Assembly (NCBI RefSeq): GCF_002575655.3
Contig: NC_053041.3
Location: 373,285,054 to 373,349,053 of the forward strand
From: Aegilops tauschii subsp. strangulata
Lineage: Eukaryota; Streptophyta; Magnoliopsida; Poales; Poaceae
Length of the DNA stretch: 64,000 bases
Direction: 5' to 3'
Part shown: positions 1-12,505 of the stretch, piece by piece
Position numbering within the stretch: position 1 is the stretch's first letter
Layout: each line of letters opens with the position of its first letter
Notes under the pieces: generated by a model
Database searches by the model: none
What the model saw: the letters and a program-made list of their open reading frames with translations, nothing else
What the model was told of the DNA's origin: nothing
Position numbers and translations under genes: made by a program

Positions 1-833
1 GCAGAATGAATTTTATGAAAGGTTGAGGAGGGACATGTATCCGGGGCTTCAAAAGGAAATTGAGGAGTCAATGATAATGCAGAAGACTCTAACCCTGATA
101 GATAGCCAGCAGATGGGAGGGGAGGCGGGCATGGATGATGTTGGTTAGTGCGCGACAACACCGCACAAGACTAGTTGTGCATCAGCTGACCCTAGCGACA
201 CTGAGACTATAACTGCCATGATGATGCTATATCTGATCAATCTGGAATGAAAGACAGACTGAGGGGCGTGCTTACACATTAGGAAGGTATGTTAAAATGT
301 GCAACAGCCTGGGTTTGCCCACCCTTCTTGGAACAGGGCCTCTTGTTGGAAAATGTGCAGAGGACCTTGGGAGAAACACTGTTACATCACATCCAGTAGC
401 CACAAAAGGAAATAGACTTCATAGATGATATCCCTGAAGCCCCGCCAAGAGCAACCAATGTCGCCCTTCAACCGCTGATGCCCTCCTTGCCACAGTAGCT
501 CTCGCGTGCTTCCACCAAGGGACCTAATACTCGTAACCCGATGGCTAATGCATTAATCTGTGATCAACCCGCCCGACTTTCTGCCGTACAGGCGATGCCC
601 TCATCCACCCAGAGCAGCCAGTGGCAAGGCCTACAACTACTGAAGACGCACCACCAGTTCAAATGTCGGCCATTGAAGCAATGGGAGGAGACTCAACTGC
701 ACCACATGCTCAGCACACCAACCTGGTGGAACGGACTGCTAAGCAGTCTGATGCTTCGGAACCGCCTGCTAAGCAGTCTGTAGGTCCAGAACCGACTGCT
801 CATCAGTCCGTTCATCCGCAGCCGCGTGATCAG
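1..833 (+). pseudogene. Remnant of an old gene, piece 1 of 3
   Basis: This is the leftmost piece of the oldest layer in the window. Bases 2-148 read openly as a charged peptide (about 49 residues, containing FYERLRRDMYPGLQKE) and end in a stop. From about 620 another frame encodes a Pro/Ala/Gln-rich segment with repeated AKQS / HQSV units. That repetitive frame stops at the insertion of element B and resumes with the same PAQQS-type units at 21112, so the two stretches were once contiguous. Stops and frame changes show decay. The third piece, after 47906, resembles the region just before the catalytic domain in grass Ulp1-protease-like genes that travel in Mutator-like elements. That identity is an inference from sequence style, and the function is unknown. 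Confidence 0.4.
829..833. repeat. Target-site duplication of element B, left copy (ATCAG)
   Basis: The bases ATCAG directly precede the TG edge of the LTR at 834 and recur at 21112-21116 directly after the other LTR edge. A perfect 5-bp duplication is what Gypsy integrases leave. It fixes both outer borders of element B. Confidence 0.93.
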
Positions 834-2395
834 TGCTACCTCTTGAGCACTGCGTTGGTTTTTCCCTTGAAGAGGAAAGGGTGTTGCAGTAAAGTAGCCT
901 AAGTATTTCCCTCAGTTTTGAGAACCAAGGTATCAATCTAGTAGGAGACCACACTCAAGTCCCACGCACCTACACAAACAAATAAGAACCTTGCAATCAA
1001 CGCGATAAAGGGTTGTCAATCCCTTCACGGCCACTTGCAAAAGTGAGATCTGATAGAGATGATAAGATAATATTTTTGGTATTTTTATGATAAAGAAAAA
1101 AGTAAAGATTGCAAAATAAAAGTAGATTAGAAACTTATATGATGGTAAATAGACCCGGGGGTCATAGGTTTCACTAGTAGCTTCTCTCAAGATAGCATAA
1201 GTATTATGGTGGGTGAACAAATTACTGTCGAGCAATAGATAGAATTGAGCATAGTTATGAGAATATCTAGGTATGATCATGTATAGAGGCATCACGTCCG
1301 TGACAAGTAGACCGACTCCTGCCTGCATCTACTACTATTACTCCACACATCGACCGCTATCCAGCATGCATCTAGAGTATTAAGTTCATCAGAACGGAGT
1401 AACGCTTTAAGAAAGATGACATGATGTAGAGGGATAAACTCATGCAATATGATATAAACCCCATCTTTTTATCCTCGATGGCAACAATACAATACATGTC
1501 ATTTCCCCTACTGTCACCGGGATCGAGCACCACAAGATTGAACCCAAAGCTAAGCACTTCTCCCATTGCAAGAAAGATCAATCTAGTAGGCCAAACCAAA
1601 CTGATAATTCGAAGAGACTTGCAAAGATAACCAATCATACATAAAAGAATTCAGAGAAGATTCAAATATTGTTCATAGATAATCTTGATCATAAACCCAC
1701 AATTCATCGGGTCTCGACAAACACACCACAAAAATAGTTACATCGAATAGATCTCCAAGAAGATCAAGGAGAACTTTGTATTGAGATCCAAAGAGGGAGA
1801 AGAAGCCATCTAGCTAATAACTATGGACCCGAAGGTCAGAGGTAAACTACTCACACATCATCGGAGAGGCTAGGGTGTTGATGTAGAAGCCCTCCGTGAT
1901 CAATGCCCCCTCCGGCGGAGCGCCGGAAAAGGCCCCAAGATGGGATCTCACGGGTACAGAAGGTTGCGGCGGTGGAAATAGGGTTTGGCTCCTCTGCTGA
2001 TGGTTTGGGGGTACGTAGGTATATATAGGAGGAAGAAGTAGGTCGGTGGAGCCATGAGGGGCCCACGAGGGTGGAGGGCGCGCCCAGGGGGTAGGCGCGC
2101 CCCCTGCCTCGTGGCCTCCTTGTTGGTTGCTTGACGTCCACTCCAAGTCCTCTAGATCACGTTTGTTCCAAAAATCACGTTCCCGAAGTTTTCATTCTGT
2201 TTGGACTCCGTTTGATATTCTTTTCCTTCGAAACACTGAAATAGGCAAAAAACAGCAATTTGGGCTGGGCCTCCGGTTAATAGGTTAGTCCCAAAAATGA
2301 TATAAAAGTGTATAATAAAGCCCATTAAACATCCAAAACAGAATATATAATAGCATGGAACAATCAAAAATTATAGATACGTTGGAGACATATCA
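834..2395 (-). repeat. 3' LTR of element B (1562 bp)
   Basis: Read on the minus strand, the LTR begins TGATATGTCTCCAACG at 2395 and ends in CA at 834. It is closely similar along its whole length to the copy at 19539-21111, and most differences I saw are single transitions. Open frames inside it, for example around 1372-1638 and 1847-2146, have no recognisable product and also occur in the other LTR, so I do not treat them as genes. Confidence 0.9.
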
Positions 2396-4113
2396 AGCAT
2401 CCCCAAGCTTAATTCTTGCTCGTCCTCGAGTAGGGAAATGATAAAAACAGAATTTTTGATGTGGAATGCTACCTAACATATTTCTCAATGTAATTTTGAT
2501 TATTGTATCATGAATGTTCAGATCCGAAAGATTCAAGATAAAAGTTTAATATTGACATACAAATAATAATACTTCAAGCATACTAATCAAGCAATTATGT
2601 CTTCTCAAATAACATAGCCAAAGAAAGCTCATCCCTACAAAATCATATAGTTTGAGCATGCTTCATTTTCGTCACACAAGATGCTCTCATCTTGCACAAC
2701 CCCGATGACAAGCCAATCAATTGTTTCATACTTTAGTAATCTCAAACTTTTTCAACTTTCACGCAATACATGAGCACGAGCCATGGATATAGCACTATGG
2801 GTTGAATATAATATAATGATGGGGGTTGTGTGGAGAAGACAAAAAAAGGAGAAAGTCTCACATTGACGCGGCTAATCAACGGGCTAGGGAGATGCCCATC
2901 GATTGATGTCAATGCAAGGAGTAGGGATTGCCATGCAACGGATGCACTAGAGTTATAAATGTATGAAAGCTCAACAAAAGAAACTAAGTGGGTGTGCATC
3001 CAACTTGCTTGCTCACGAAGACCTAGGGCATTTGAGGAAGCCCATTGTTGGAATATACAAGCCAAGTTCTATAATGAAAAATTCCCACTAGTATATGAAA
3101 GTGACAAAACAAGAGACTCTCTATCATAAAGATCATGATGCTACTTTGAAGCACAAGTGTGGAAAAAGGATAGTAGCATTGTCCCTTTTTATTTCTTTTT
3201 ATTTCTTTTTTTGGGCCTTCCTTTTTTATTTGGCCTTTCTCTTTTTTGGGGGACAATGCTCTATTAATGATGATCATCACACTTCTATTTATTTACAACT
3301 CAATGATTACAACTCGATACTAGAACAAAATATGACTCTATATGAATGCCTCCGGTGGTGTACCGGGATGGGCAATGAATCAAGAGTGACATGTATGAAA
3401 TAATATGCATGATGGCTTTGCCACAAATACGATGTCAACTACATGATCATGCAAGGCAATAAGACAATGATGAAGCATGTCATAATAAACGGAATGGTGG
3501 AAAGTTGCATGGCAATATATCTCGGAATGGCTATGGAAATGCCATAATAGGTAGGTATGGTGGCTGTTTTGAGGAAGATATAAGGAGGTTTATGTGTGAT
3601 AGAGCGTATCGTATCACGGGGTTTGGATGCACCGGCGAAGTTTGCACCAACTCCCAAGGTGAGAAAGGGCAATGCACGGTACCGAAGAGGCTAGCAATGA
3701 TGGAAGGTTGAGAGTGCATATAATCCATGGACTCAACATTAGTCATAAAGAACTCACATACTTATTGCAAAAATCTACAAGTCATCAAAAACCAAGCACT
3801 ACGCGCATGCTCCTAGAGGGATAGATTGGTAGGAAAAGACCATCGCTCATCCCCGACCGCCACTCATAAGGATGACAATCAAAAAACACCTCATGTTTCA
3901 AATTTGTTACACAACGTTTACCATACGTGCATGCTACAGGACTTGCAAACTCCAACACAAGTATTTCTCAATTTCACAATTACTCAACTAGCACAACTTT
4001 AATATCACTATCTCCATATCTCAAAACAATCATCAAGTATCAAACTTCTCCTAGTGTTCAATGCACTTATATGGAAGTTTTTATTATATCCATCTTGGAT
4101 GCCTATCATATTA
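2396..4113 (-). other. Element B interior, 3' part, non-coding
   Basis: This stretch runs from the polypurine region (minus strand AAGCTTGGGGATGC next to the LTR) up to the CACTA1 insertion site. It is AT-rich and full of stops in all frames, and no protein domain was recognised. Its interrupted continuation starts at 17352. The last three bases (4111-4113, TTA) are the target duplicated by CACTA1. Confidence 0.75.
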
Positions 4114-4504
4114 CACTACTCGAATTAGCTTCTTTGCCGTCTGCCAACTCTTTGCCGTCTGCTTGCTGACGGCAAAGAAGGTCTCTGCCGTCAGCCACAG
4201 GAAAACGGACGGCAAAGATGTGGCTGATGGCAAACAAGGTCTTTGCCATCAGCCAGTTCTTTGCCGTCCGCTGGCTGACGGCAAAGAATCTTTGTCGTCC
4301 GCTAGCAGACGGCAAAGAGGTGGGTGGGTCCAGTTATTATTTAACCAACTCAAGCCCACCGGCCCCACCTCTTTGCCGTCCGCAAGCGGACGACAAAGAA
4401 TCTTTGCCAACCGTTGGCTGACGGCAAAGAGGCGCGAACGTAACGGCCGTCCCGCCCCCGTCCTCTGTCTCTTCTCTCCACTCTCTCATTCCCTCCCCAC
4501 CGAC
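4114..4504 (+). repeat. CACTA1 5' terminal and subterminal repeats
   Basis: After the terminal inverted repeat, the motif TTTGCCGTC(T/C)GC and its inverse GCAGACGGCAAAG recur many times in both orientations up to about 4440. Short subterminal motifs of this kind are the binding sites for TnpA-type proteins in the En/Spm system. The copies here are imperfect (GCCATC, GTCGTC variants). Confidence 0.85.
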
Positions 4505-4509
4505 ACCCG

Positions 4510-6143
4510 TGATACGTCTCCAACGTATCTATAATTTATGAAGTATTCATGCTATTATATTATCCATCTTGGATGTTTAATGGGCTTTACTATGCACTTT
4601 TATATTATTTTTGGGACTAACTTATTAACCCAGAGCCTAGTGCCAGTTTCTGTTTTTCTCCTTGTTTTAGTGTTTCGCAGAAAAGGAATATCAAACGGAG
4701 TCCAAACGGAATGAAACCTTCGGGAGAGTTATTTTTGGAACGGAAGCAATCCAGAAGACTTGGAGTGTACGTAAGGGAAGCAACGAGGAAGGCACGAGGC
4801 AGGGGGCGCGCGCACCCCCCTGGGCGCGCCCTCCACCCTCGTGGGCCCCTCGTGGCTCCCCTTACCGACTTCTTTCGCTTATATATGTCCATATACCCTA
4901 AAAACATCGGGGAGCAGAATAGATCAGAAGTTCTGTCGCCGCAAGCCTCTGTAGCCACAAAAAACGAATCGGGACCCTGTTCCGGCACCCTGCCGGAGGG
5001 GGAATCCCTCACCGGTGGCCATCTTCATCATCCCGGCACTCTCCATGACGAGGAGGGAGTAGTTCACCCTCGGGGCTGAGGGTATGTACCAGTAGCTATG
5101 TGTTTGATCTCTCTCTCTCTCTCGTGTTCTTGAGGTGATACGATCTTGATGTATCGCGAGCTTTGCTATTATAGTTGGATCTTATGATGTTTCTCCCCCT
5201 CTACTCTCTTGTAATGGATTGAGTTTTCCCTTTGAAGTTATCTTATCGGATTGAGTCTTTAAGGATTTGAGAACACTTGATGTATGTCTTGCCGTGCTTA
5301 TCTGTGGTGACAATGGGATATCACGTGATTCACTTGATGTATGTTTTGGTGATCAACTTGCGGGTTCCGCCCATGAACCTATGCATAAGGGTTGGCACGC
5401 ATTTTCGTCTTGACTCTCCGGTAGAAACTTTGGGGCACTCCTTGAAGTTATTTGTGTTGATTGAATAGATGAATCTGAGATTGTGTGATTCATATCGTAC
5501 AATCATACCCACGGATACTTGAGGTGACATTGGAGTATCTAGGTGACATTAGGGTTTTGGTTGATTTGTGTCTTAAGGTGTTATTCTAGTACGAACTCTA
5601 TGATAGATTGATCCGAAAGAATAACTTTGAGGTGGTCTCGTACCCTACAATAATCTCTTTGTTTGTTCTCCGCTATAAGTGACTTTGGAGTGACTCTTTG
5701 TTGCATGTTGAGGGATAGTTATATGATCCAATTATGTTATTATTGTTGAGAGAACTTGCACTAGTGAAAGTATGAACCCTAGGCCTTGTTTCCTAGCATT
5801 GCAATACCGTTTGTGCTCACTTTTATCATTAGTTACCTTGCTGTTTTCATACTTTCAGATTACAAAAACCTATATCTGCCATCCATATTGCACTTGTATC
5901 ACCATCTATTCGCCGAACTAGTGCACCTATACAATTTACCATTGTATTGGCTGTGTTGGGGACACAAGAGACTCTTTGTTATTTGGTTGCAGGGTTGCTT
6001 TAGAGAGACCATCTTCATCCTACGCCTCCCACAGATTGATAAACCTTAGGTCATCCATGAGGGGAATTTGCTACTGTCCTACAAACCTCTACACTTGGAG
6101 GCCCAACAATGTCTACAAGGAGAAGGTTGTGTAGTATACATCA
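4510..6143 (+). repeat. 5' LTR of element A
   Basis: The LTR starts TGATACGTCTCCAACGTATC and ends ATACATCA. It aligns throughout with 9606-11240, with scattered single-base differences that are mostly transitions by eye. A TA-rich stretch near 4879 could be a TATA box. The (CT)n run at 5107-5122 is shared by both LTRs. No coding content is recognised. Confidence 0.92.
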
Positions 6144-6153
6144 AGCTCTTTTC

Positions 6154-6171
6154 TGGCGCCGTTGCCGGGGA
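6154..6171 (+). other. Primer-binding site of element A (tRNA-Asp)
   Basis: The sequence TGGCGCCGTTGCCGGGGA lies ten bases after the 5' LTR. It is complementary to the 3' end, with CCA, of plant tRNA-Asp(GUC). This fixes the element's orientation as plus. Confidence 0.9.
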
Positions 6172-6268
6172 GGTGAGTGCTTGACGGTATACCTTTAGAT
6201 CTTGCAATCAAATCTTTTAGTTTCTTGTTTTATCACTAGTTTAGTCTATAAAAGAAAACTACAAAAAA

Positions 6269-7027
6269 ATGGAATTAAGGTTGCCTCATATGCTTCATCT
6301 TTTTAATGTCTTTCGTGAAAATGATGGGAAGGAAAATTGTGCTCAACTGCTAGAAGAAGAATTACATAGAATGCTTGGCATAAAATATGTGAATGATGAG
6401 CATGACTGCAATGTTATTAGTATGAATTCTTTGAATACCCATGATGCTAATGATATGCAAAGCCACAAGCTTGGGGAAGCTATGTTTGATGAAGATGATA
6501 TTTTTTGTCCCCCAAGCTTTGATGAGCAAATTTACTATGATGAAAACATGCCTCCTATATATGATGATTATTGTGATGAGACGTATGCTATACAGAATAA
6601 TGATAACCATGAAACTTGTCATCATGATTTTAGTTTTCAATTGGGTTATGCTTCACATGATAGTTATTTTGTTGAGTTTGCTCCCACTACTATTGATGAG
6701 AATAGATTTGCTTATGTGGAGAGTAATAAAAATTCTATGCTTGTAGATCATGAAAAGAATGCTTTAGGTGCTGGTTATATTTTTCAATTCATTCATGACG
6801 CTATTGAAAATTATTATGAGGGAGGAATATATGCTTGTAGGAATTGCAATAATATCAAGTTTCCTCTCTATGTGCTTAAAGTTTTGAAGTTATGCTTGTT
6901 TTGCCTTCCTATGCTAGTTGATTATTGTTCCCATAAGTTGTTTGCTCACAAAATCCCTATGCATAGGAAGCGGGTTAGACTTAAATGTGCTAATCATATT
7001 CTTCATGATGCTCTCTTTATGTTTTAA
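6269..7027 (+). CDS. Conserved unknown ORF of non-autonomous elements (252 aa)
   Basis: This is an intact 252-codon ORF starting about 100 bp after the primer site, where gag would normally begin. It is not Gag, protease or polymerase, and I do not recognise its family. The middle (about 40-130) is rich in D, E, N and H. Residues 199-217 are strongly hydrophobic and could span or touch a membrane. The C-terminus is basic. A degraded homologue lies in element B at 18426-19282. Shared blocks include HDC (45-47), ANDMQSHKLGEAMF (60-73), DSYFVEF (131-137), CRN (190-192) and PMHRKRVRL (230-238). Such similarity between independently inserted elements suggests the protein was maintained while the family was active. 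Whether it is translated, and what it does, is unknown. Confidence 0.7.
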   Translation: MELRLPHMLHLFNVFRENDGKENCAQLLEEELHRMLGIKYVNDEHDCNVISMNSLNTHDANDMQSHKLGEAMFDEDDIFCPPSFDEQIYYDENMPPIYDDYCDETYAIQNNDNHETCHHDFSFQLGYASHDSYFVEFAPTTIDENRFAYVESNKNSMLVDHEKNALGAGYIFQFIHDAIENYYEGGIYACRNCNNIKFPLYVLKVLKLCLFCLPMLVDYCSHKLFAHKIPMHRKRVRLKCANHILHDALFMF

Positions 7028-9605
7028 TTCTTATCTTTTATGTGAGCATCATTGAAATCATCATGCCTAGCTAGGGGCGTTAAACGATAGCGCTTGTTGG
7101 GATGCAACCCAAATTATTTTAGTTTCTTGCTTTTTGGTTCTGTTTAGTAATAAATAACTCATCTAGCTTCTGTTAAGATGTGGTTTTATGTTTTAATTAG
7201 TGTTTGTGCCAAGTAAGACCTATAGGATCTTCTTGGATGATAGTTATTTGATCTTGCTGAAAATTTCAGAAACTTTCTGTTCACGAAAACATTGTTTAAA
7301 ATCACCAGAACGTGATAAAATACTGATTCCAATTGCAGAAGATCAATAATCAAATTATCTAGGTCTTCCTATTTTGGTACAATTTTTTGAGTTCCAGAAG
7401 TTTGCGTTAGTTACAGATTACTATAGACTGTTCTGTTTTTGACAGATTCTGTTTTTCGAGTGTTGTTTGCTTATTTTGATGAATCTATGAGTAGTATTGG
7501 AGGGTATGAACCATAGATAAGTTGGAATACAGTAGATATTACATCAATATGAATTTAGAATGAGTTCATTACAGTACCTTGAAGTGGTGTTTTGTTTTCT
7601 TTCGCTAACGGAGCTCACGAGTTTTCTGTTAAGTTTTGTGTTGTGAAGTTTTCAAGTTTTGGGTAAAGATTCGATGGACTATGGAATAAGGAGTGGCAAG
7701 AGACTAAGATTGGGGATGCCCAAGGCACCCCAAGGTAATATTCAAGGACAACCAAGAGCCTAAGCTTGGGGATGCCCCGGATAGCATCCCCTCTTTCGTC
7801 TTCATTCATCGGTAACTTTACTTGAGGCTATATTTTTATTCACCACATGATATGTGTTTTGCTTGGAGCGTCATTTTATTTTCTTTAGCTTTGCTTGATG
7901 TTTAAATAAAATACCAAGATCTGAAATTCTTAAATGAGAGAGAGTCTTCACATAGCTACATAATTATTTAACTACTCATTGATCTTCACTTATATCTTTT
8001 TGGAGTAGTTTGTCATTTACTCGTGTGCTTCACTTATATCCTATGAGTAAATGGTTGAATGATTTGAATGTCATAAATCTGAAATTATATATGTTTCATA
8101 TGCCTTTCCCATGGGGAGTAATGACTTTACATATAAGAAGTAGAGGTGGTAAATTTATTGAAGGTTAGCAAACATTGTATTGGTCACTTGAACAATTCAT
8201 GAAAGAATATTGAAGGAAGAGAGATTTCACATATAATACTATCTTGGACATCTTCTATGATTGTGAGCCCCATTAATTATTTTCAAACTTGAGAAAATTA
8301 GTTGAAGTTGGACAAGGAAGACAACATAATGAGTTATGTTTGGGTATATTTGTATAGGTTATATTGTTATAGATCCTCTAACATGTGGTGCTTGCTATTT
8401 AGAATCCTTTGCTAGCCAAAATATCTGTACTAAGCGGGAATACTGCTTGTGCATCCAAATTCCTTGAACCAAGTTTCTTCCATGAGTGTCCACCATATCT
8501 ACCTATATGTGGTATTTACCTGCCATTCCAAGTAAATTTGCATGTGCCAAATTCTAAACCTTCGAATAATAATCTATTTTGTATGCCCGAATCGCTCATG
8601 CAGCGACTAGGGGCTGTCAGTATCTTCCATGCTAAGTGGGTTATTCTCACGATGAGTGGACTCCTCTCATCATTCACGAGAAAATGGCTGGTAACTGGGA
8701 TGCCCAGTCCTATGATCAAAAGATCAAAAACAAATTCGCAAATAATTTAAACAGAACTCCCCCAGGAATGTTGATAGTTGGACGGCACCCGTTGTTTCGG
8801 ACAAGCTGTGGAGTGTGAATGTTGGTGGAGGGGGAGTAAAAACTTTACCTTTCTGCGTGGGAACCGCCTATAATGTATCTAGTATGGAAGATATTGGGAA
8901 CTCTTGGTCGTTATGTTGACAATGAAAGCATACCTCTCAAAATTATTTTCATCTCCGTTTTAGCTTGGAGCTCTGGCACCTCTGCAAATCCCTGCTTCCC
9001 TCTGCGAAGGGCCTATCTTTTACTTTTATGCAAGAGTCAATAGTATTCCTTCTCATTCCAACCTACTCTTTAGTTGGCAAGCATCATGTGATGGAAAGAT
9101 CTAAGCATATATGGCCATTCAAATATATTTGAGCATGAATTATTATTGTTGACATTACCCTTGAGGTAAAAGGTTGGGAGGCGAAACATTAAGCCCCTAT
9201 CTTTCTCTGTGTTTGATGAATACTATTTGTTCTAAAAATATGCTTTGAGTGGTAGCAATCATGGAAGACTAAATGATAGTTTAGTATGTGAAGTTTGCAG
9301 AATCAAAGCTCTCACATAGACTCTTCCTGAAAATAAGATGAATTGTAATTGTCTGATGACTAATAACACGGTTTGTTAGTTTTCAAGAAAGTTTATGATC
9401 TATACTTTAACATGTGAATAGTTTGTTACGTGATCATGCAAAGTTCTATGAGTTGAGCTACTGTTATGACATATAATGATGCTAGAAAAGGTGATTGAAA
9501 TTATCATTGATCAAACTTATGCACCTGCTAGCATTCACACTTCATAAATTCTTTCTTTTATCATTTACCTACTCGAGGACAAGCAGGAATTAAGCTTGGG
9601 GATAC
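7028..9605 (+). other. Element A interior, 3' non-coding part
   Basis: This long stretch has no usable ORF. It starts with a block containing CCTAGCTAGGGGCGTTAAA that recurs in element C near 43850. It also includes a GGGATGCC / AAGCTTGGGGATG segment at about 7700-7795, which recurs inverted in element B near 17720 and again in element C near 44500. It ends with the polypurine region AAGCTTGGGGATAC at the 3' LTR. I see structural conservation between the three elements but no gene. Confidence 0.7.
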
Positions 9606-11240
9606 TGATACGTCTCCAACGTATCTATAATTTATGAAGTATTCATGCTATTATATTATCCATCTTGGATGTTTAATGGGCTTTACTATGCACTTCTATA
9701 TTATTTTTGGGACTAACTTATTAACCCAGAGCCCAGTGCCAGTTTCTGTTTTTCTCCTTGTTTCAGTGTTTCGCTGAAAAGGAATATCAAACAGAGTCCA
9801 AACGGAATGAAACCTTCGGGAGAGTTATTTTTGGAATGGAAGCAATCCAGAAGACTTGGAGTGTATGTAAGGGAAGCAACGAGGAAGGCCCGAGGCAGGG
9901 GGCGCGCCCACCCCCTGGGCGCGCCCTCCACCCTCGTGGGCCCCTCGTGGCTCCCCTTACCGACTTCTTTCGCCTATATATGTCCATTAACCCTAAAAAC
10001 ATCGGGGAGCATAATAGATCGGGAGTTCCGCCGCCACAAGCCTCTGTAGCCACCAAAAACCAATCGGGGCCCTGTTCCGGCACCCTGCCGGAAGGGGAAT
10101 CCCTCACCGGTGGCCATCTTCATCATCCCAGCGCTCTCCACGACAAAGAGGGAGTAGCTCACCCTCGGGGCTCAGGGTATGTACCAGTAGCTATGTGTTT
10201 GATCTCTCTCTCTCTCTCGTGTTCTTGAGGTGATACGGTCTTGATGTATCGTGAGCTTTGCTATTATAGTTTGATCTTATGATGTTTCTCCCCCTCTACT
10301 CTCTTGTAATGGATTGAGTTTTCCCGTTGAAGTTATCTTATCGGATTGAGTCTTTAAGGATTTGAGAACACTTGATGTATGTCTTGCCGTGCTTATCTAT
10401 GGTGACAATGGGATATCACGTGATTCACTTGATGTATGTTTTGGTGATCAACTTGCGGGTTCCACCCATGAACCTATGCATAGGGGTTGGCACACGTTTT
10501 CGTCTTGACTCTCCGGTAGAAACTTTGGGGCACTCCTTGAAGTTATTTGTGTTGATTGAATAGATGAATCTGACATTGTGTGATGCATATCATATAATCA
10601 TACCCACGGATACTTGAGGTGACATCGGAGTATCTAGGTGACATTAGGGTTTTTGTTGATTTGTGTCTTAAGGTGTTATTCTAGTATGAACTCTATGATA
10701 GATTGATCCGAAAGAATAACTTTGAGGTGGTTTCGTACCCTACAATAATCTCTTCGTTTGTTCTCCGCTATTAGTGACTTTGGAGTGACTCTTTGTGGCA
10801 TGTTGAGGGATAGTTATATGATCCAATTATGTTATTATTGTTGAGAGAACTTGCACTAGTGAAAGTATGAACCCTAGGCCTTGTTTCCTAGCATTGCAAT
10901 ACCGTTTGTGCTCACTTTTATCATTAGTTACCTTGCTGTTTTTATATTTTCAGATTACAAAAACCTATATCTACCATCCATACTGCACTTGTATCACCAT
11001 CTCTTCGCCGAACTAGTGCACCTATACAATTTACCATTGTATTGGGTGTGTTGGGGACACAAGAGACTCTTTGTTATTTGGTTGCAGGGTTGCTTGAGAG
11101 AGACCATCTTCATCCTACGCCTCCCACGGATTGATAAACCTTAGGTCATCCACTTGAGGGAAATTTGCTACTGTCCTACAAACCTCTGCACTTGGAGGCC
11201 CAACAACGTTTACAAGGAGAAGGTTGCATAGTAGACATCA
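9606..11240 (+). repeat. 3' LTR of element A
   Basis: This is a full-length partner of 4510-6143 with the same TG and CA edges. It is followed by ACCTG, the slightly diverged copy of the upstream ACCCG target. Confidence 0.92.
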
Positions 11241-11245
11241 ACCTG

Positions 11246-11672
11246 CGCCGCCGCCACCGACCCCGTCTGCCGTAGCCGGCCGCCCCGCCGCCCCGCACCA
11301 CTCCCCTGCGCCCCCCGACCTCCACCGCACCCCCGCCGCCCCTTCCACGTCGCCCCGGCCCCCGCCCCCTCCCCTCCGTCGCCATCCCCCACCCACACTG
11401 GCCCGTGCCGCCACCGGCGGCCCCATCCGGCGTAGCCGGCCTCCCCGCCGCCCCGCACCCCTCCCCGACCTCCACCGCGGCCCCAGCGCCTCTTCCACGT
11501 CGGCCAGCCGCGCCGCGGCCGTCCCCGCCCCATCCCGCTGCGACCATCCGGCCTCCCCCTCCACCGGGTCGCCGCCTCCTCCAGCGGCCGCAGCAGCCGT
11601 CCGGCCTCACCTCCACCGGGTCGCCGCCTCCTCCAGCGGCCGCCGCAGCCGTCCGGCCTCCCCCTCCAGCAG
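11246..11672 (+). other. CACTA1 GC-rich transcribed leader (probable non-coding first exon)
   Basis: This is a very GC-rich block made of CCGCC / CCACC-type repeats. It includes a nearly exact tandem repeat of a unit carrying GTCGCCGCCTCCTCCAGC at 11550-11660. It ends AGCAG followed by a good splice donor, GTGAGC, at 11673. A matching acceptor, TTGCAG, lies at 12641-12646, eleven bases before the tnpA start codon. The simplest reading is a 5' untranslated exon. Long open frames on both strands are a by-product of GC content. Confidence 0.5.
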
Positions 11673-11867
11673 GTGAGCTCCTCCCCCTTTTTTTGTTTAA
11701 TTAGTTTCTTTTTGTTTCTTCTAGTTTAGTTTCTGTTTTAGTTATAGTTTTAGTTTAGTTTATTTTAGATTATTTTTAGTTTTAGTTTATTTTAGTTTAG
11801 TTGATTTTAGATTAGTTTTAGTTTTAGTTTAGTTTATTTTATATTAGTTTTAGTTTTAGTTTAGAAC

Positions 11868-12085
11868 AAGAAGTAGAAGGAGGAGGGAGGAACATGAGGA
11901 GGGAGCAGAAGAAAGAAGAAAAGAAGAAGAAGAGGAAAAATGAGAAGAAGAAGAAGAAGAAGAGGAGGAGGAGGAGAAAAAAGAAGAAGAAGAAGAAGAA
12001 AGAGGAGAGGAGAGGAGAAGAAGAAGAAGAAGAAGAAGAAGAAGAAGAAAGAGGAGAGGAGGAGAAGAAGAAAAGGAAAAAAAAG
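11868..12085 (+). repeat. Purine-only GAA/GAG microsatellite
   Basis: About 215 bp contain almost only A and G on the plus strand, mainly AAG and AGG triplets. Such tracts can form triplex DNA. Confidence 0.9.
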
Positions 12086-12505
12086 ACCCCGACCCGACCC
12101 AGACACCCGACACCCCGACACCCCGGCACGACACACCGACTCCGACCCCCGACCCCCGACACCCTGACACCACACCCCGACCCCGACCCCCGACCCCCGA
12201 CGAACCGACACCCTGACACCACACCCCGACCCACACCCTGACCCCGACCCCGACCCCGACACCCTGACACCCCGACCCCGACATGACACCACGGCACGAC
12301 ACCCTGACACCACACCCCGACCACCGACACCCCGACACCTGACACCCCGACCACCAACACCCTGACACCACACCCACCCTTACCCCCAACCCCCGACACC
12401 CTGACACCACACCACACCCGACCCCGACCCTGACACCCTGACACCCCGAACCCGACACGACACCCCAGCACGACACCCCGACACCCTGACACCACACCCC
12501 GACCC
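12086..12505 (+). repeat. GACCCCGACACC-type minisatellite
   Basis: Imperfect units such as GACCCCGACACC and CCTGACACCACA repeat for about 420 bp. The plus strand is nearly free of T apart from the CCTGACA units. Confidence 0.88.

Larger units (their letters stand above)
4510..11240 (+). mobile_element. Element A: non-autonomous Ty3/Gypsy LTR retrotransposon
   Basis: Two nearly equal LTRs (4510-6143, 1634 bp; 9606-11240, 1635 bp) enclose a 3.46-kb interior. Both begin TGATACGTCTCCAACG and end CATCA. The flanks are ACCCG (4505-4509) and ACCTG (11241-11245), a 5-bp duplication with one C/T difference. The tRNA-Asp primer site follows the 5' LTR, and the usual AAGCTTGGGGATAC polypurine region precedes the 3' LTR. 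The interior has a single 252-codon ORF of unknown function and no gag-pol. The LTRs are very similar, so this is one of the youngest insertions in the left half. It entered CACTA1 after CACTA1 had entered element B. Confidence 0.93.

Noticed and set aside
11176..11704. Several long open frames on both strands in the GC-rich block
   Set aside because: They are Pro/Ala/Gly/Arg low-complexity translations of CCGCC-type repeats, open in several frames at once. The block fits an untranslated leader exon.
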